Shown: positions 33,795 to 45,448, counted from the stretch's first letter. The stretch is DNA of 64,000 bases from Malania oleifera (GCF_029873635.1 NC_080419.1:63895040-63959039), one strand, 5' to 3'. Notes: generated by a model not told the origin, from the letters alone. Numbers and translations: made by a program.

Positions 33795-35567
33795 TGTTAG
33801 CCCTGTCAGTTACACTATCTTGGCTTATATGTTTTGATGATATTAACCTAGTTGTTGTTTCTAGTATTTTCCATCCTTGTAGATCTTATCTAATATAGGT
33901 ACATAGTGTCAGATACACAGAGGTACCAAATCAGAAGCAAAGATCGGACCTAGTAGACATCAAATAGAAAAGATCAGAAGGACACTGACTCAGAAGCATC
34001 AAAGCACATCCCAGAGTTTTTATTGTGTATAAATTAATTGTAATAAGGGTTGTGTGAATGAGTGTGTATTATAACTCTTACGGTGTGTGTCTTACATGAT
34101 TTTCTGAGTAAGAGTTGAGCCATTGCATAAGCATACTAGGACACATGAGTTTATAGGATTGCACTAAAGACATAAACACAAACTCACATTTCATGGCTTT
34201 CTAAGTTAAAATAAAAGTTTGTCAAATGAATCCTAAAACTCAAATATGTTTTCAAAGGGACAAGTTTTTAACATCTTAATTTTAAAAACGTTTTTTTACT
34301 TAGTCCTGATTGTATTAAAACAAGTTTAATGTCCTAAAGGTTCAAAGAAAGTCATGTATTTTTACAAAAGGACATACTAAGCATATAAGATATCAAAATG
34401 AGTTTTCAAACGTGTTTTATTAATTAAAATATCTTATATTCAAAAGTAAACTCATTTGGATAAGTTTTAATCTTCATTAGATTTAATATATTTCATATAA
34501 TTTTGTCCAAGAATGTTTTGAGTCATTAAAATACTTTTTGACAAGAAAAAACAAAATAATCGTCACTGCCATAGTGCAGTCTTGAGTCCTGAATACCTTA
34601 AGGTATTTTGGGCATAAATTTTTCTATAAAATTCCAAATGGGACGATCTTGGTGTCCCTAGAAAGTTAAGACAAAATGCCACAACTTTCATTTTGGTGAC
34701 TTTTTCTGATTCAGGGACCTCATCGACGAAATTCAGAGAATTTAGTCGACAAATTCAATGGGCGGAAAACAGCTAGTTTGCCAAATAAAATATTTTTTCT
34801 GAATTTTGTCGACGAATTCAACGGGCAGAAGCGCTCCAATGGGCGGAAAACGGTTAGTTTTCCAAATAAAATATTTTTTCTTTCCCCCAACTGCTAGTTA
34901 ACGGCTCCTAAGGTTTTTGGGCTATAAATACAAGCTTTTAGACTTGTATTAATATGGTTTTAAGCATTGTTGATCAGATTTGTGAAAAATATCATTTTAT
35001 CCAAAACTTAAGCACTTTGCACTTTGCATTTTAGTTATTCTTCACAAGTGCTCAATCATCTCTTGCTCACTTATCTTGTAAGATTCATTCCTTGAGAGAA
35101 TAGAGTAAGGATTTGGTTGTGTTTCATATTGGCTCATTTAAGGAGCATTAAATTGTATTTCCAATCTCTTGTAAGGTTCTTTGTGAACCATTGTTGTAAG
35201 GTTCTTTGTGAACCAAAGCGAAGGCTCTTGATGAGCGCGGTAGGGGTTTGTTCCCAAGTGTAGGGATTTGTTCTCGAGTTGTAAGGCTTCTCCGTCGGTG
35301 AAGGAGTATCTTTAGTGGATTGTGGAATCCTTGGCTTGGTGCTAAGGCGTGGACGTAGACTTGGTGCCGAACCACGTAAAAGTACCGTTGTTGTTCTGTC
35401 TCTCCTTTACACTCTTTATTTTATATCTTGTGCATGATTTATATTTATATTGCGATATAATTTTTTGTATCTTGTCAAGATTTATTTTGTAGAAAAATAC
35501 GTATTCCGCAAAAAGAGTCTATTCACCCCCCCTCTAGACTATATATTCCGGGCTGGGACTCCCAACA
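33795..35567 (+). mobile_element. Solo LTR with AATAT target duplication
   Basis: Begins TGTTAGCCCTG and ends GACTCCCAACA; AATAT occurs on both sides (33790-33794 and 35568-35572). The start resembles SIRE LTRs (TGTTGGCC... TTTTGATGA) and the C-rich end ATTCACCCCCCCTCT does too. It has ATCGACGAAATTC and GTCGACGAATTC motifs (34722-34820) about 100 bp before the TATA box GGCTATAAATAC (34919-34930). No interior sequence, so LTR-LTR recombination removed the rest. Confidence 0.85.
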
Positions 35568-35785
35568 AATATTACAATTGAAAAATAAATAAAATCTTCA
35601 TGTTTCCGCTCCTTAATACGTCATGGAATACGCTAAGGTATGATCATCTAAGTGCTGATACGTCTTCCATTTTCCATGTGTCATTCATGCTTACAAAGAT
35701 ATAAACTTGTTCATACACTAAACACACAGATAAAATACTGTGGTTTGTCATAATCAAAACAGGGATCAAACTTAAAAAGTCAACA

Positions 35786-36965
35786 ATTTCCCCCTTTTTG
35801 ATGATGACAAACGTAGGAGCAAAATTAAGTTCCCCTAACAAGACTCTCCCTCACAATATGCATAATTTAAAAAGATATTCAATATAAACAATCATATACA
35901 AACATAAAGACTTTAGAATTTTTCCAAGTTGAACATTTACATACAGTTCTAGTCAATGTGCATTTTATGTATTGAAGCTTTTTTTTAAGGAAAATATTCA
36001 ATTAAGCACATCTATCATTTTCCAGTTTTGAATACAAAAGCAAGGAAAGTACTAAATGAGAAGGAAAAAGAACTTTGAATTTCACTAAAAGACATCTTCC
36101 CCTTTTGTCATTAGCAAAAGGGCCAAAATAATCTCTTCTTTGACAAGAAGACTATTTAAATTCCAAAGCCCTTAAGATTTTAAAATTTTCATGACACAAA
36201 AAAATTTAGATACTAAATGGTGCACATCATGAATGCTTTTAAGCTTATAGGCAAGAAAAAAAAATATATATATATATCCTATAAAAGTTCAGTTCTTGCC
36301 AAAAATAATTTCCCTACTCTTGCAAAATGGTTGAGTCAACCTCATGCTTCCAAGGTTACGAGTGATCACTCCTTAAAAGAATCATAAAACTGTGTTTTAT
36401 TGATCATAGTTGGTTTATTCTCCATGAGTACTTTTTGCATATAAAATTATATGCAAATTATAAAGCAACTTTCCAAATATGGTTAATTGATGTGGACCTT
36501 CGCATGAAGAAGATGACCCCCTTTTAATTATCATTATGTACTGTCATATATATCTCAAATTGAGGAGATGGGGTGAGATTTTTTAACACAAAGTCAATGA
36601 AAGGTCAAAATTTGCATGCAGTGGTTCTCACAATTATTCATAGAAATTTAAACCAACTTTTGAAAACTTAGTTTAGCATAAATTTTGTATGAACATAATT
36701 TTTAGTTATAGAAAATTATGAGTAGTCCATTTGTTTTTAATAAACTGACTTTGTGAAAGTTGTTAAAGCTTGCATTCAACAAATTTACATTTCTACTAAT
36801 TAACGTGAACTTATGGAGCAAAAGTATAACGGAAACATCAAAACATACCTTTATATTTGGGATATAGACTTACAATAACAAAATATAACAAAAATAACAT
36901 AAGAAATTAATCCGTTTTGTTGTAACACTAATCCTCATCAAACATGACGTGTCAAATTCGCAACA
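35786..36965 (-). other. 3' internal end of the minus-strand SIRE-like element
   Basis: Non-coding. On the minus strand it shows repeated purine tracts (AAAAAGGGGGAAAT at 35785-35799, AAAAGGGGAAGATG near 36087-36100, AAAAGGGGGTCATC near 36507-36520), a pattern known for SIRE elements, which often have several polypurine tracts before the 3' LTR. Confidence 0.45.
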
Positions 36966-37259
36966 CTAACCATTAGAAATAGAAGCAACAACTTCCTTCC
37001 AGCTACCACATATCGTAGAAGTCATAATGGAGTATATTCTCTCAAAACGATCAATATCACACATACGATTGTTCTCCTCTCGTATCATGTTCAATGCTCG
37101 TCTCTTCTATAAGTAGTCATCCCGTGGAATAGAAATTGTCTTGCACTTAGAGATGACAACATTCAACTACAGTAACTGCTCTGCCAAATTCTCCACCTCT
37201 TGTAGTCGATATTCCCACTCTGCATCCATAGTTGACAAGGCACGTACAAACTCAATGTC
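36966..37259 (-). pseudogene. Unrecognised coding-like segment, two in-frame TAG stops
   Basis: One minus-strand frame of 98 codons reads IEFVRALSTMDAEWEYRLQE ... SIPRDDYL ... ALNMIREENNRMCDIDRF ... GSWKEVV with TAG after EQLL and DDYL and at the end. The composition is protein-like and partly coiled-coil. It lies 1.2 kb inside the 3' LTR of the minus-strand element, where SIRE elements carry their env-like ORF, so it may be the end of one; I do not recognise the family. Confidence 0.4.
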
Positions 37260-37530
37260 ATGATAGTTTAATGAATAATAAAAATAGCCCCCTAAGTTGC
37301 AATATCTCCCCATCGAAAAAAAAAAAAGAAAAAAGAAGTCACTAGGAGTTTATGAAACTAGTGAGTCGAAAGTGGTGTCGACATTTATTTAGAATTCCCC
37401 ATATTTTGAAGAGCTCATCTTTCCACTTGCAAGTAATAACTAGGAAGTGATGAAAATGTGCCACTTAAATTAGTTTTCCCACCATATATACATACATTTG
37501 TAACATTCTTAATTTTCTTATTTTAACAAG
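37260..37530. other. Spacer without recognised content
   Basis: Contains a poly-A tract near 37318-37335. No gene or repeat identified. Confidence 0.4.
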
Positions 37531-37676
37531 GTTTTGCGCATAGCAGCAACAGTTGGCCTAAGAGATCACAATCTCCCAACACCTTGCAGAATAACGGGCT
37601 GTCGAAGTATTTATCATCAAAACTTCAGGAAATTGAAAGAAGGGAATTTACTGGAAGTGAATATGAATTCAAGCAG
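37531..37676 (+). other. Exon-like open segment bounded by splice sites
   Basis: An open 48-codon frame, FAHSSNSWPKRSQSPNTLQN then NGLSKYLSSKLQEIERREFT and GSEYEFKQ, is preceded by a pyrimidine-containing TTTTAACAAG acceptor (AG 37529-37530) and ends in CAG|GTATGG. It is less AT-rich than its surroundings. I do not recognise the protein. It could be an isolated or captured exon of a host gene. Confidence 0.35.
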
Positions 37677-38280
37677 GTATGGTGTTTTTTAAATATTTCA
37701 AAAGTACTGGAAAGACTGAAAATCATGTACTCTTGGACCTATAATCCAATAGCTCATTTGACATTAGTAAGAAAATATTAATACTTCCAAGGCACTCCAA
37801 GGCTTGCCAGATCGATATCAATATTTCATAGCCTTGACATATTATATTTATGCAAAGTACTATTATAAGACTCAAAATACAATTGTTCTGTTATTTTTTT
37901 TTTCTTTGGATTAAATTAGTCTATCTTTAAGAAAGCGCATTTCATGAAACTTAAAAGTAGATGAGAAGTAGTATTTGTTTTTAGCAACAACTAAAAGTAT
38001 CACCCCTTTGTTAGATTAAAATTTGTTGATTTGAAGCATTTTTCCTAACCTAAGAATTAAAAATCTATCTTTTTTATAGTGAAACTAGAGAGAAAGAAAA
38101 CAAAGAATGATGCCACAATCTTCGAATGTCCGCACAATCAATAAAGAATTCTTTCATCTTAGTAAGCTTTGGTTGCCTAGGTACAACATCAATTGATAAT
38201 GACGAAAATGAACTTCTTTATAATGTAAAATAGAAGAATCATCAAAACATACTTTTTGATAGTCAATTTTACGTAACGGT
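37677..38280. other. AT-rich DNA
   Basis: No gene recognised; probably includes the start of the LTR-like sequence whose promoter is at 38341-38579. Confidence 0.35.
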
Positions 38281-38340
38281 GTAACGTTGCACGCTTGTAA
38301 AGTAAAACTATTTTTTGAATGGTTGATTTGCACTATGTAA

Positions 38341-38554
38341 ACTGACTTTCCATAAGTCAGTTCCACTTCACATAAACTTTAACATGTTGCATGCACGAGA
38401 GCATAATAAACTTATGGAAAGTCAGTTCTTTCAACAAAAAACCAACTTTCCATAAGTTGGTTCTGCTTACGCCATAACAACCTATCATTTTAGATGAAAT
38501 CGACTTTTGAAAAGTCAATTTTCGTTGTAAGAACCGCCTTTCCATAAGTTGGTT
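38341..38554 (+). repeat. Array of imperfect palindromes before a TATA box
   Basis: Five dyads: ACTGACTTTCCATAAGTCAG (38341), ACTTATGGAAAGTCAGTT (38410), CCAACTTTCCATAAGTTGG (38442), CGACTTTTGAAAAGTCAATT (38501) and CCGCCTTTCCATAAGTTGG (38534). The third is a perfect 7-bp inverted repeat around TCCAT. The array ends 17 bp before the TATA box, as in the LTRs of this window. No LTR ends found. Confidence 0.75.
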
Positions 38555-38569
38555 CACTTTAACAAAATC

Positions 38570-38579
38570 CTATAAATAA
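38570..38579 (+). promoter_or_regulatory. TATA box of an LTR-like promoter
   Basis: CTATAAATAA just after the palindrome array. No coding sequence follows that would identify the element. Confidence 0.5.
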
Positions 38580-38589
38580 TTTCCCTACC

Positions 38590-40295
38590 ATCATACAATT
38601 ATATTCTTTTTATTTAAATATAAATACTTTTGTAAAAAAATTCACTAAGGCTAGTTCTATGACCAACCATACAGTGAACCTAGTATGTTAACCATGTGAA
38701 GTCATAATAAATGAACCCAACCCGTCAACCTATTATCTAAGATAGGTTTATTTTATGGAGATATCAATTGTTTTTTATTTGCAAGGGATTTTTAAAATTT
38801 AAGGGATGCTTAGTTACTATTTAACTTAAATATTGAAAACTAAGCAATATTTTTGTCTAAGATTTTTTTTTTTTTAAAATTATAATTTATAATTTATAAT
38901 TTTTTATTTTTTTGAATTATCTAGAAAAAAGTGTTGTCAGAAATAGCTGGAAAATAAAAATTTATATGATGGGTTCTGGAGTAAATTCTTCATATTTTCC
39001 ACTACAAAGGAAAACCTACAGCTAATTTGGTAGGAGCTGGAGCCAACTTGAACTTGGAATTTTCTGGGTAGAACATGAAATTAATCTGGAAGCAATAAGT
39101 TTGGCTTTGTTCCAAGTCAAACCTTTCTCAAAGTTGGCTCCAAAACTAAAAACTTTCAGAATCAGTATCCACATGAACTATTTTCATCCTTATCAAACAC
39201 AAATATTTGTAAATTTTTATTAAAACTAAAATTAAAAGTTCAAACCTAACCTCAGTAACCAAGGCTTGTTATGCGATAGATCGGTTTTGATATTTAACTA
39301 CGCATCAAAGAGCAAAATATACATAATCAAAAATTATTTCTTTTAAACACAATGATGAAAATTGATTAATTAATACATTATTAACACAATATAAAACTCA
39401 ATTCAAGATTTAAAAGTATTTGGCTTATTATGTTTCAAAAATTATTAATGATTTGGCATTTTGTGAGATATAATTCACGCAACTTCCACACATCAAGTTC
39501 ATTAGTACAGTCAACAAAGGTAGACGCAATTGTGCACAAGCTCAGTTGCAATGTCTTAATACTAACTTGGCAAGGCATGCAAATTGTAATTTGGACGAAC
39601 CATCCAAATGTTCATGGGTAAAAATGCCTCCAAGATTATGCATGTGTCAATCAAATAATGAGATTCTCACATACCTTTTCCCCATATTTTCTCAACCACC
39701 AAACAAAACACGAGCCTATGTATCTTGATGTGTATGTTCACATGTCACAGAAACAGAATTCCTAATCAATTCAATATTTTGGGGGAAAAAAAAAATCTCA
39801 CAAGCCCTTTAAAATTTTTGAGCTGTTCTAAATCACTACGTCAGTCCCATGAATGATTCTCAAACCATTACCACATCAACCTCATAAGTGATGGTCCCAC
39901 ACCCAAAATGCAGCAACTAATATTGAAAAATGACTATATTTATATAGGTGTTGGTTCAAGATCTTTCATAGGATTGACGTAGTGAGCAACGAGAATCGCC
40001 AAAAAAGTTCTCAATTCAATCCTATGATCACCCCACCGCCATTCCCACAAAAAACTCCAAAAAAAATAAAGGGAAGCCTAATATATTACCTATTCCTTTT
40101 AGTTCTGCAACAAGACACTCCCCATAATCGCACCCCCAGTGTGTTGTGTGCACGAAAGGGAGACTGAAAGAGAGAGACACAAGAATTGAGGCATATTAAA
40201 ACTAATACATATGAATAAACTGAATAGAGAGAAAAGGGTAGCTGCCTGGGCAGAGAAAAATGACAAAAAAGCAATCCTTGAGAATAACTAAAATA
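38590..40295. other. AT-rich DNA, including the 3' flank of BIO2
   Basis: No coding sequence recognised. The part next to 40296 is presumably the 3' UTR and terminator region of the minus-strand biotin synthase gene; no single polyadenylation site stands out. Confidence 0.4.
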
Positions 40296-40604
40296 TCAAC
40301 CAGAACTGGAAAGAGCTTCCTCCCAAGGTTCTGCTTCAGAAGCCTTCACTCCATCATCCGAAAAACTGGGAGCTTTGGGAATTAGTCCAAGCACCTTGAA
40401 CATGAGTTGATCTGTGTCAAAATCATTGTTGGGAGTTGTCAACAGCTTCTCACCGGTGAAGATAGAGTTTGCACCAGCAAGAAAGCATAATGCTTGCTCA
40501 GGCATGGAAAAACGAACTCTGCCAGCCGATAACCTGACCATTGCTTTTGGCATAATAATGCGGGCAGTGGCGATCATCCTAATCATCTCCCATATTCCAA
40601 CTGG
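40296..40604 (-). CDS. BIO2: Biotin synthase, last exon
   Basis: Biotin synthase is the mitochondrial radical-SAM enzyme that inserts sulfur into dethiobiotin, the last step of biotin synthesis. The minus-strand frame from 40604 to the stop at 40296-40298 encodes the C-terminal 102 residues: [72 protein letters not shown], ending EEALSSSG. This matches plant BIO2 closely. A consensus acceptor TTGTTCAG lies directly upstream (40612-40605). The exon has no stop or frameshift. The radical-SAM cysteines and the other exons should lie to the right but are not found up to 64000; the space is filled with transposons. Either the last intron is very long or this is an isolated exon. Confidence 0.9.
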   Translation of the reverse strand, partial: PVGIWEMIRMIATARIIMPKAMVRLSAGRVRFSMPEQALCFLAGANSIFTGEKLLTTPNNDFDTDQLMFKVLGLIPKAPSFSDDGVKASEAEPWEEALSSSG

Positions 40605-41258
40605 CTGAACAAGGTGATAAATACAACTGTTAAAAAGCCACCTAAGCCTCAAACCAAGATAAATCAAATTAATTTAGTGACAATAGTGAAAAAAAAATAT
40701 ATTAAAGCAATAATTAATACAAGGTCTGTGTGGGATTCTTTTTTGATTTGTGTGTGCGTGTGCGTGTGAGAGAGAGAGAGAGAGAAACAATTCCTAGAAA
40801 TGATAGTGGGTGACTCCATTGACTTTTACAGACAATTAACAGTTTATCAATATTTTTTGCCTTTTCTCCTCTCCTCTTTATGTTACAAGATTCAACTACA
40901 GTAATTGGGAACCCACTCAAGCCCACTCTCTTTTCTATAAATAATGGGTAACATCTCCCAATAAATAATTCAGGCAACTCATGCTTCTTGATCAAGCATT
41001 TCTGCGGCAAACTCAAGGAATGAAGCACATTTATTCAACATGATGTTTTCAATGGGCTTTTAGTCATCTCCAAACTAGGTTACATTTGGTTCCCAGAATA
41101 CCTATTCCTAAGATGATGGAATAAAATGACAGAAATAATTACAAAGAATTCACTCATGCAGAAGTTTATTATGTTATTCCATCCAACATGAAATAGGAAA
41201 GGAATAGAAATTACCATTGTGAAATTTGGGAAATTATCCCTTGTCTATTCTTTATTAT
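40605..41258 (-). other. Intron sequence upstream of the BIO2 last exon
   Basis: Starts (minus strand) beyond the acceptor TTGTTCAG. Contains a (GT)n(GA)n repeat at 40749-40785. No further BIO2 exon is visible. Confidence 0.55.
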
Positions 41259-41436
41259 GTGTTAGAAGAAAATAGGCTATTTTAGTAATTCTGTAGTGTA
41301 AAGGGAGACATTTTTGTCTTTCATGCCCTTTATTTATTATTAATATATAAGAAGGCAGGCCTGAAGCTGATGTAAGGCTCTAGGAAACTGCTGAGGCAAT
41401 CCTCTCTTCTTCTCCTCTCCATCTTTAACTTTACAC
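41259..41436 (+). mobile_element. 5' LTR of a decayed Copia element D
   Basis: A short LTR candidate starting TGTTAGAAGAAAATAGG and ending CTTTACACA, with TTAATATATAAGAAGG as TATA box near 41340 and a CT-rich leader. It is followed by a primer-binding site (41440-41450, TGGTATCTGAG). Short LTRs of this kind are common in Ale/Retrofit-type Copia. Start position approximate; no 3' LTR found. Confidence 0.55.
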
Positions 41437-42214
41437 AAATGGTATCTGAGGACTGATCTCTAAATCATTTATCCGAGTTGATTTTGAACACTTTTTTGTT
41501 TTGGTTTTTGTTTTTGTATCTTTATCAAATCTTTCCCCAATCAGTTACCAAATCTGATTTTCTGTTTGGTTTTGAGAGTCATTTAAGAACACTCTTCTTC
41601 TCAGACTTGTGCAGCTTGATTGCATGCTGTGTATTCATGGAAGGTTGCTGATGTGAAGTTAGTTGTACTCTGTTTCGAGTAGACTTGTTTGCTGTTCTGA
41701 TGTTTGCTGGTTACAGCATGATGAGACTGTTTTGATGCTGCGTGTTTGCGAGTGATCGCTAGCAATCTTATATCAGTTGGTTGGTCTCTATTGATCTTCA
41801 ATGATTCCTGTTCTCGCCTGCACTCACTTCTAGTTGCTGCCAGCCATAATACCTACAGCTGCTGCCACATGGTTTATTAAGTGCATGTAGTGCTTTGTTG
41901 TGGTCTCCCCTCTTCTACATGATCAAGTGATTCCTCCTAAAATATTCTGACTTCAATTCTATGGTCATAGCTGCCCTTGAAGTTCTGGATATTTGAAATT
42001 TTGACATGTTGTCTGTGCTAGTGTTTTATGCTGTTCATTCTTGATACTGGTTCATGCTGATTATCGTGTATTGGGGGTGATATACTCTGAACGTACATAT
42101 CGCAGCCATCAAATTGGTTCGATCCTCCAATTACCTGTCATGGTTTCAGGCAGTGCGACCATATAAAACTCAAAAGGGCTTAAGTATCTGCTGATTCTCC
42201 TTCGTCTCTAGACT

Positions 42215-42655
42215 CCCAAGGATTATGAAGACTGGATGAAAGAGAATGACATATTGCTTGCATGGTTGTGGAATAGCATGGAACCATGAATTGCTGTTAA
42301 CTTGATGTTTCATAGAACTGCCAAGGCTGTATGGGATAATTTCCATAAAAGCTTCTCACAAAGTAAAAATCAAACTCACGTTATTACCTATATGAAGAGC
42401 TTTTCAAATATTAGTGATTACTGTAGCACTCTGAAGGGCATGTGGGAAGAACTTAACATCCATCAATTTAATTTTGGTGTTGAGATGATTAAGAGGCAAA
42501 GGTGGAGTTCTTAGCTGTCAAGCTTCTGTCATGGTTGAGTCTTGACCTTCAACACATCCAGGATCAGATTCTTGCCGGTAAATTCACACCAACCTTGAAT
42601 GAAGTACATGCTAGAATCATCACTAAAGATGGCTCTTGGTCTTCTTCTTAGGCTC
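42215..42655 (+). pseudogene. Copia D gag remnant
   Basis: Visible in shifting frames: DYEDWMKENDILLAWLWNSM, FHRTAKAVWDNFHKSFSQSK, TLKGMWEELN, KLLSWLSLDLQHIQDQILAG and TLNEVHARI, the order expected for a Copia gag of the UBN2 type. Several stops and frameshifts. Confidence 0.75.
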
Positions 42656-43329
42656 CTGCTTGTGGTTGTTCAACAATGGTGAGCACTATGTTTAACCATG
42701 ATCAGAGAAGTGTTAGAGAAAATAGAGGAGGTTTGGATGGCGATCATGGCAGACAAGCAGAGGAAGTGACAAGAAAAGGAGTTTGTCATGGAAATTCTCG
42801 TATTTGCACACAATTGTGACAAGGACAATCATATTCATTATCTCTATTGGGATCTCCATGAGAAACTGACTTTGATCAGTAAGTCTATTAAGAAGGGTGA
42901 TTCTACTATTGACACTTTGCACAATTGCCCACTCCACTTGGGAGTTGAGTACATCTGCTGTGTCCTGAGAGAAGTATAAAAACTCCAAACCCAATCTTAA
43001 ACATTTAGCACTACTGGGCCAATTCAAGTACAACCGGGTTTCTTACCTCTTTATCCGCCTCACCTTGGTTTATCAGTTCTAATGCCTCCACCCATATGAC
43101 AGGTAGTCCTAATTTATTCTAGTCTGTGAAACCTACTACTTTACAATCTAAGGCTGCCCTTGTTGATGGTTTGGTTACATAGGTTTCTCGTTGTGGCTAT
43201 ATTCTTTCTTACCTTCTATCCTTATTTTCACTGTGGTATATGTGCCTAAACTTCCCTTGAACCTATAATCAGTTGGTCAATTAACTGTATCTTATAGTTC
43301 CCTCACTTTCTTTCCTTCTCATTTTGTTA

Positions 43330-44290
43330 TCTAGCAGGGCATGAGAAGGATGACCTATAATATTTTGATAGTGGTGGTTGTGGATCCAGTTCTTGTCATA
43401 CAACTTCTTCAATTTCTACTTATGGTGTTTCTCTCGATTAGTGGCATGCTCATTTGGGTCATTCATCCCTTCAAAAATTGCAAGAAGTTTCTCAAGTCTA
43501 TTTCTCATTTTAAGTGTTCTATGCATCAATTAGGAAAGCATGTCATATTTTCCATCTAGAGTCAAGTCTCATCTCGTAGTAAATCATTGTTTTTTCTTAT
43601 TTATCCAAGTATCTACGGTTCGTGTAGAGTCAAGCATTTGAAGAATCGCCAATATTGTGTCCTTTGTGGATGACTTGGATCTATCTCTTAAAAAACAGAT
43701 CTAAATTTCTTAATGTATTTACTCAATTTTATTAACCAATAAAAACTCAATATAACATTAGTATTCAATTTGATAATATGCTTGAATTCATTCAAAATGA
43801 GGTTTAGTCTTTTTTCATGGCCGAATTAATCATGAAACATCACATGTACATACCACTAAAGAGAATGAAGTAGGAAAATCAAAAAATAGACATTTACTTG
43901 ACATAGCACCATCTCTACTCTTTCACATGCATATGCCCAAGACCCTTTGAATTTGAACTGAAACTCTTACTAAGCTTTATCATCTGCTCAACAAGATGCC
44001 TTCCAATTTTCTCAAGGGACAAGCTCCCTTCTTTATCATGCACCTGAAAACATCTATGTTCTTTGTTATACCTTGTGTCTTCGGGTGCACATATTTTGTT
44101 CACATTCCACACACATTCAGAACAACATCTTTCCCCTTGTCATTAAAAAGTGCTTTTGTTGACTGCTCAAGGACTCAAAAATGATATAGATGTTATAATC
44201 CCCACACTCAGCAGAAATATGTTAGTGCATAAGTTTACATTTTCTGAGGGGACATTTATTTCTCTAGCGCTTGGTTTTTCTTGGATGAAT
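43330..44290 (+). pseudogene. Copia D GAG-pre-integrase and integrase remnant
   Basis: WHAHLGHSSLQKLQEV (about 43438) is the GAG-pre-integrase motif. NRHLLDIAPSLLFHMHMPK (about 43883-43940), LKGQAPFFIMH, VFGCTYFVHIPHTFR (44088-44125), SAFVDCSRTQK and YRCYNP (to about 44205) are integrase C-part motifs. Stops are frequent and the catalytic core is not recognisable. Confidence 0.8.
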
Positions 44291-44459
44291 ATATTTTGAC
44301 TCCATCAATGATTTTTTTTCCCCTTGTGCGTTGATCCTCCTGTCCCTACCCTTATCCCTTTGGAGAAAACTTCCACTCCGCTTCTAACTCCATCAATTAC
44401 TGACCTAAAGAAATAATTGAGGGTTTATGAATGACAAAAAGCAGGCAAAGACATTGCTA

Positions 44460-44790
44460 CCACCATGTAGCTCCCTCTTCTACCCTTCACTATTTAAACT
44501 ACTAGTTCTAGAGACCCATCTCAACATGATTGGATTTACCGATTGCTCACAAGAAAGGTATGCACTCATTAGTCCTTAATTGCGTATCCTATTGCCCATC
44601 GTGTTTTAGCTCTTAACCTTCCTAGTCCTATGTGTTCTTTTGCCTAATTTATTTCCTTTATCTCTTCCTTATATGTTGAAGCACATGTTGGCCATAGGTG
44701 GAAGAAGAAATGGATGCCTTGGCGTCATGGGCTGAACACTTGGCACTTTGTGAAGGGTTGTGCAACACTAGGTGAAGCAATTTTGCTTAA
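44460..44790 (+). pseudogene. Copia D fragment before reverse transcriptase, truncated
   Basis: Highly decayed; a W-KKKW or VEEEMDALASWAEHLALCEG stretch (44690-44760) corresponds to the 'A..EEM.AL..N.TW' segment at the start of Copia RT. The element ends here without an RT catalytic core or 3' LTR. Confidence 0.5.
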
Positions 44791-45180
44791 CTAGTCAGTC
44801 GAAAATATACCACAGTTTACAAAAATAATGAATTCACAACCATAGAATTCAAAGTAAGCAGAAGCAATAAACAATTATGTAAGAAAATGAGAATCACATG
44901 ATAAACTTTAAAGCACACAATTCATTAACAACACCTTTGTAGGTAGCATGTGTTTAATGAGGGAGGTAAGTAAGGTAAACATGTTTACAAACGCTAGTGA
45001 GTTTTACATTGACTGATGAACGCTCACCCTCTACTAAAGAACTTTCTATGCTATTCTGGCTCTAAAAATATGAAACATAAATTTGACCGATGAGTTATAC
45101 TCCCATTTTACACAAGGCATAAACACACTCAATGAATAAATCCTATATTGCTATTTACATTATGGTTACTTATCCTATGT
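44791..45180. other. Spacer without recognised content
   Basis: AT-rich, no coding or repeat signal found. Confidence 0.4.
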
Positions 45181-45448
45181 ACATAAAGCAAAGCGTGATG
45201 GGCACCATGGTGGACCGAGTCTTAAAGATCCCTTGCAAGTTCTAGATAAGCAAATCACAGGGTCAAGAGCTAAGATCAAGGAAGCAATGCAAGTATTGGT
45301 GCAGTCAACTTGGGCCGAGTTTGCAAATTTATTGAGCAAGACCCCAACATTCAAGATGGGCTTGAAAGAAGAAGAACCAGCTTTAATCCATATTATACAA
45401 GCCACAGAGAAGGCGGGCCGGGGGGGGGGGGGTGGCGGCATAGCCTAG
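45181..45448 (+). pseudogene. C-terminal tail of a gypsy pol, upstream copy
   Basis: The frame KDPLQVLDKQITGSRAKIKE followed by AMQVLVQSTWAEFAN and EEEPALIHIIQATE corresponds to the tail after integrase in plant Ty3/gypsy elements (compare DPLQVP.GPITR.RAKKIKEAL). It ends in a glycine run from a poly-G tract (45421-45432). It lies directly before the LTR of element C, so it is the 3' end of a second, 5'-truncated copy, probably of the same family. Confidence 0.6.

Larger units (their letters stand above)
31392..35785 (-). mobile_element. SIRE-like Copia 3' LTR (minus strand), split by a solo LTR
   Basis: The high end (minus-strand start) TGTTGACTTTTTAAGTTTG follows a purine tract AAAAAGGGGGAAAT (35785-35799). 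The low end (minus-strand end) AAACCCAATTCACCCCCTCC resembles the end of the SIRE 5' LTR at 51020-51050. A minus-strand TATA box, GCCTATAAATACAAGCCC, lies near 33010-33028, with motifs such as GGTCGGTCGACTGGGC upstream (33570-33600). Tandem arrays fill the transcribed part. A solo LTR (33795-35567) splits it. No primer site or second LTR is next to the low end. Confidence 0.6.
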
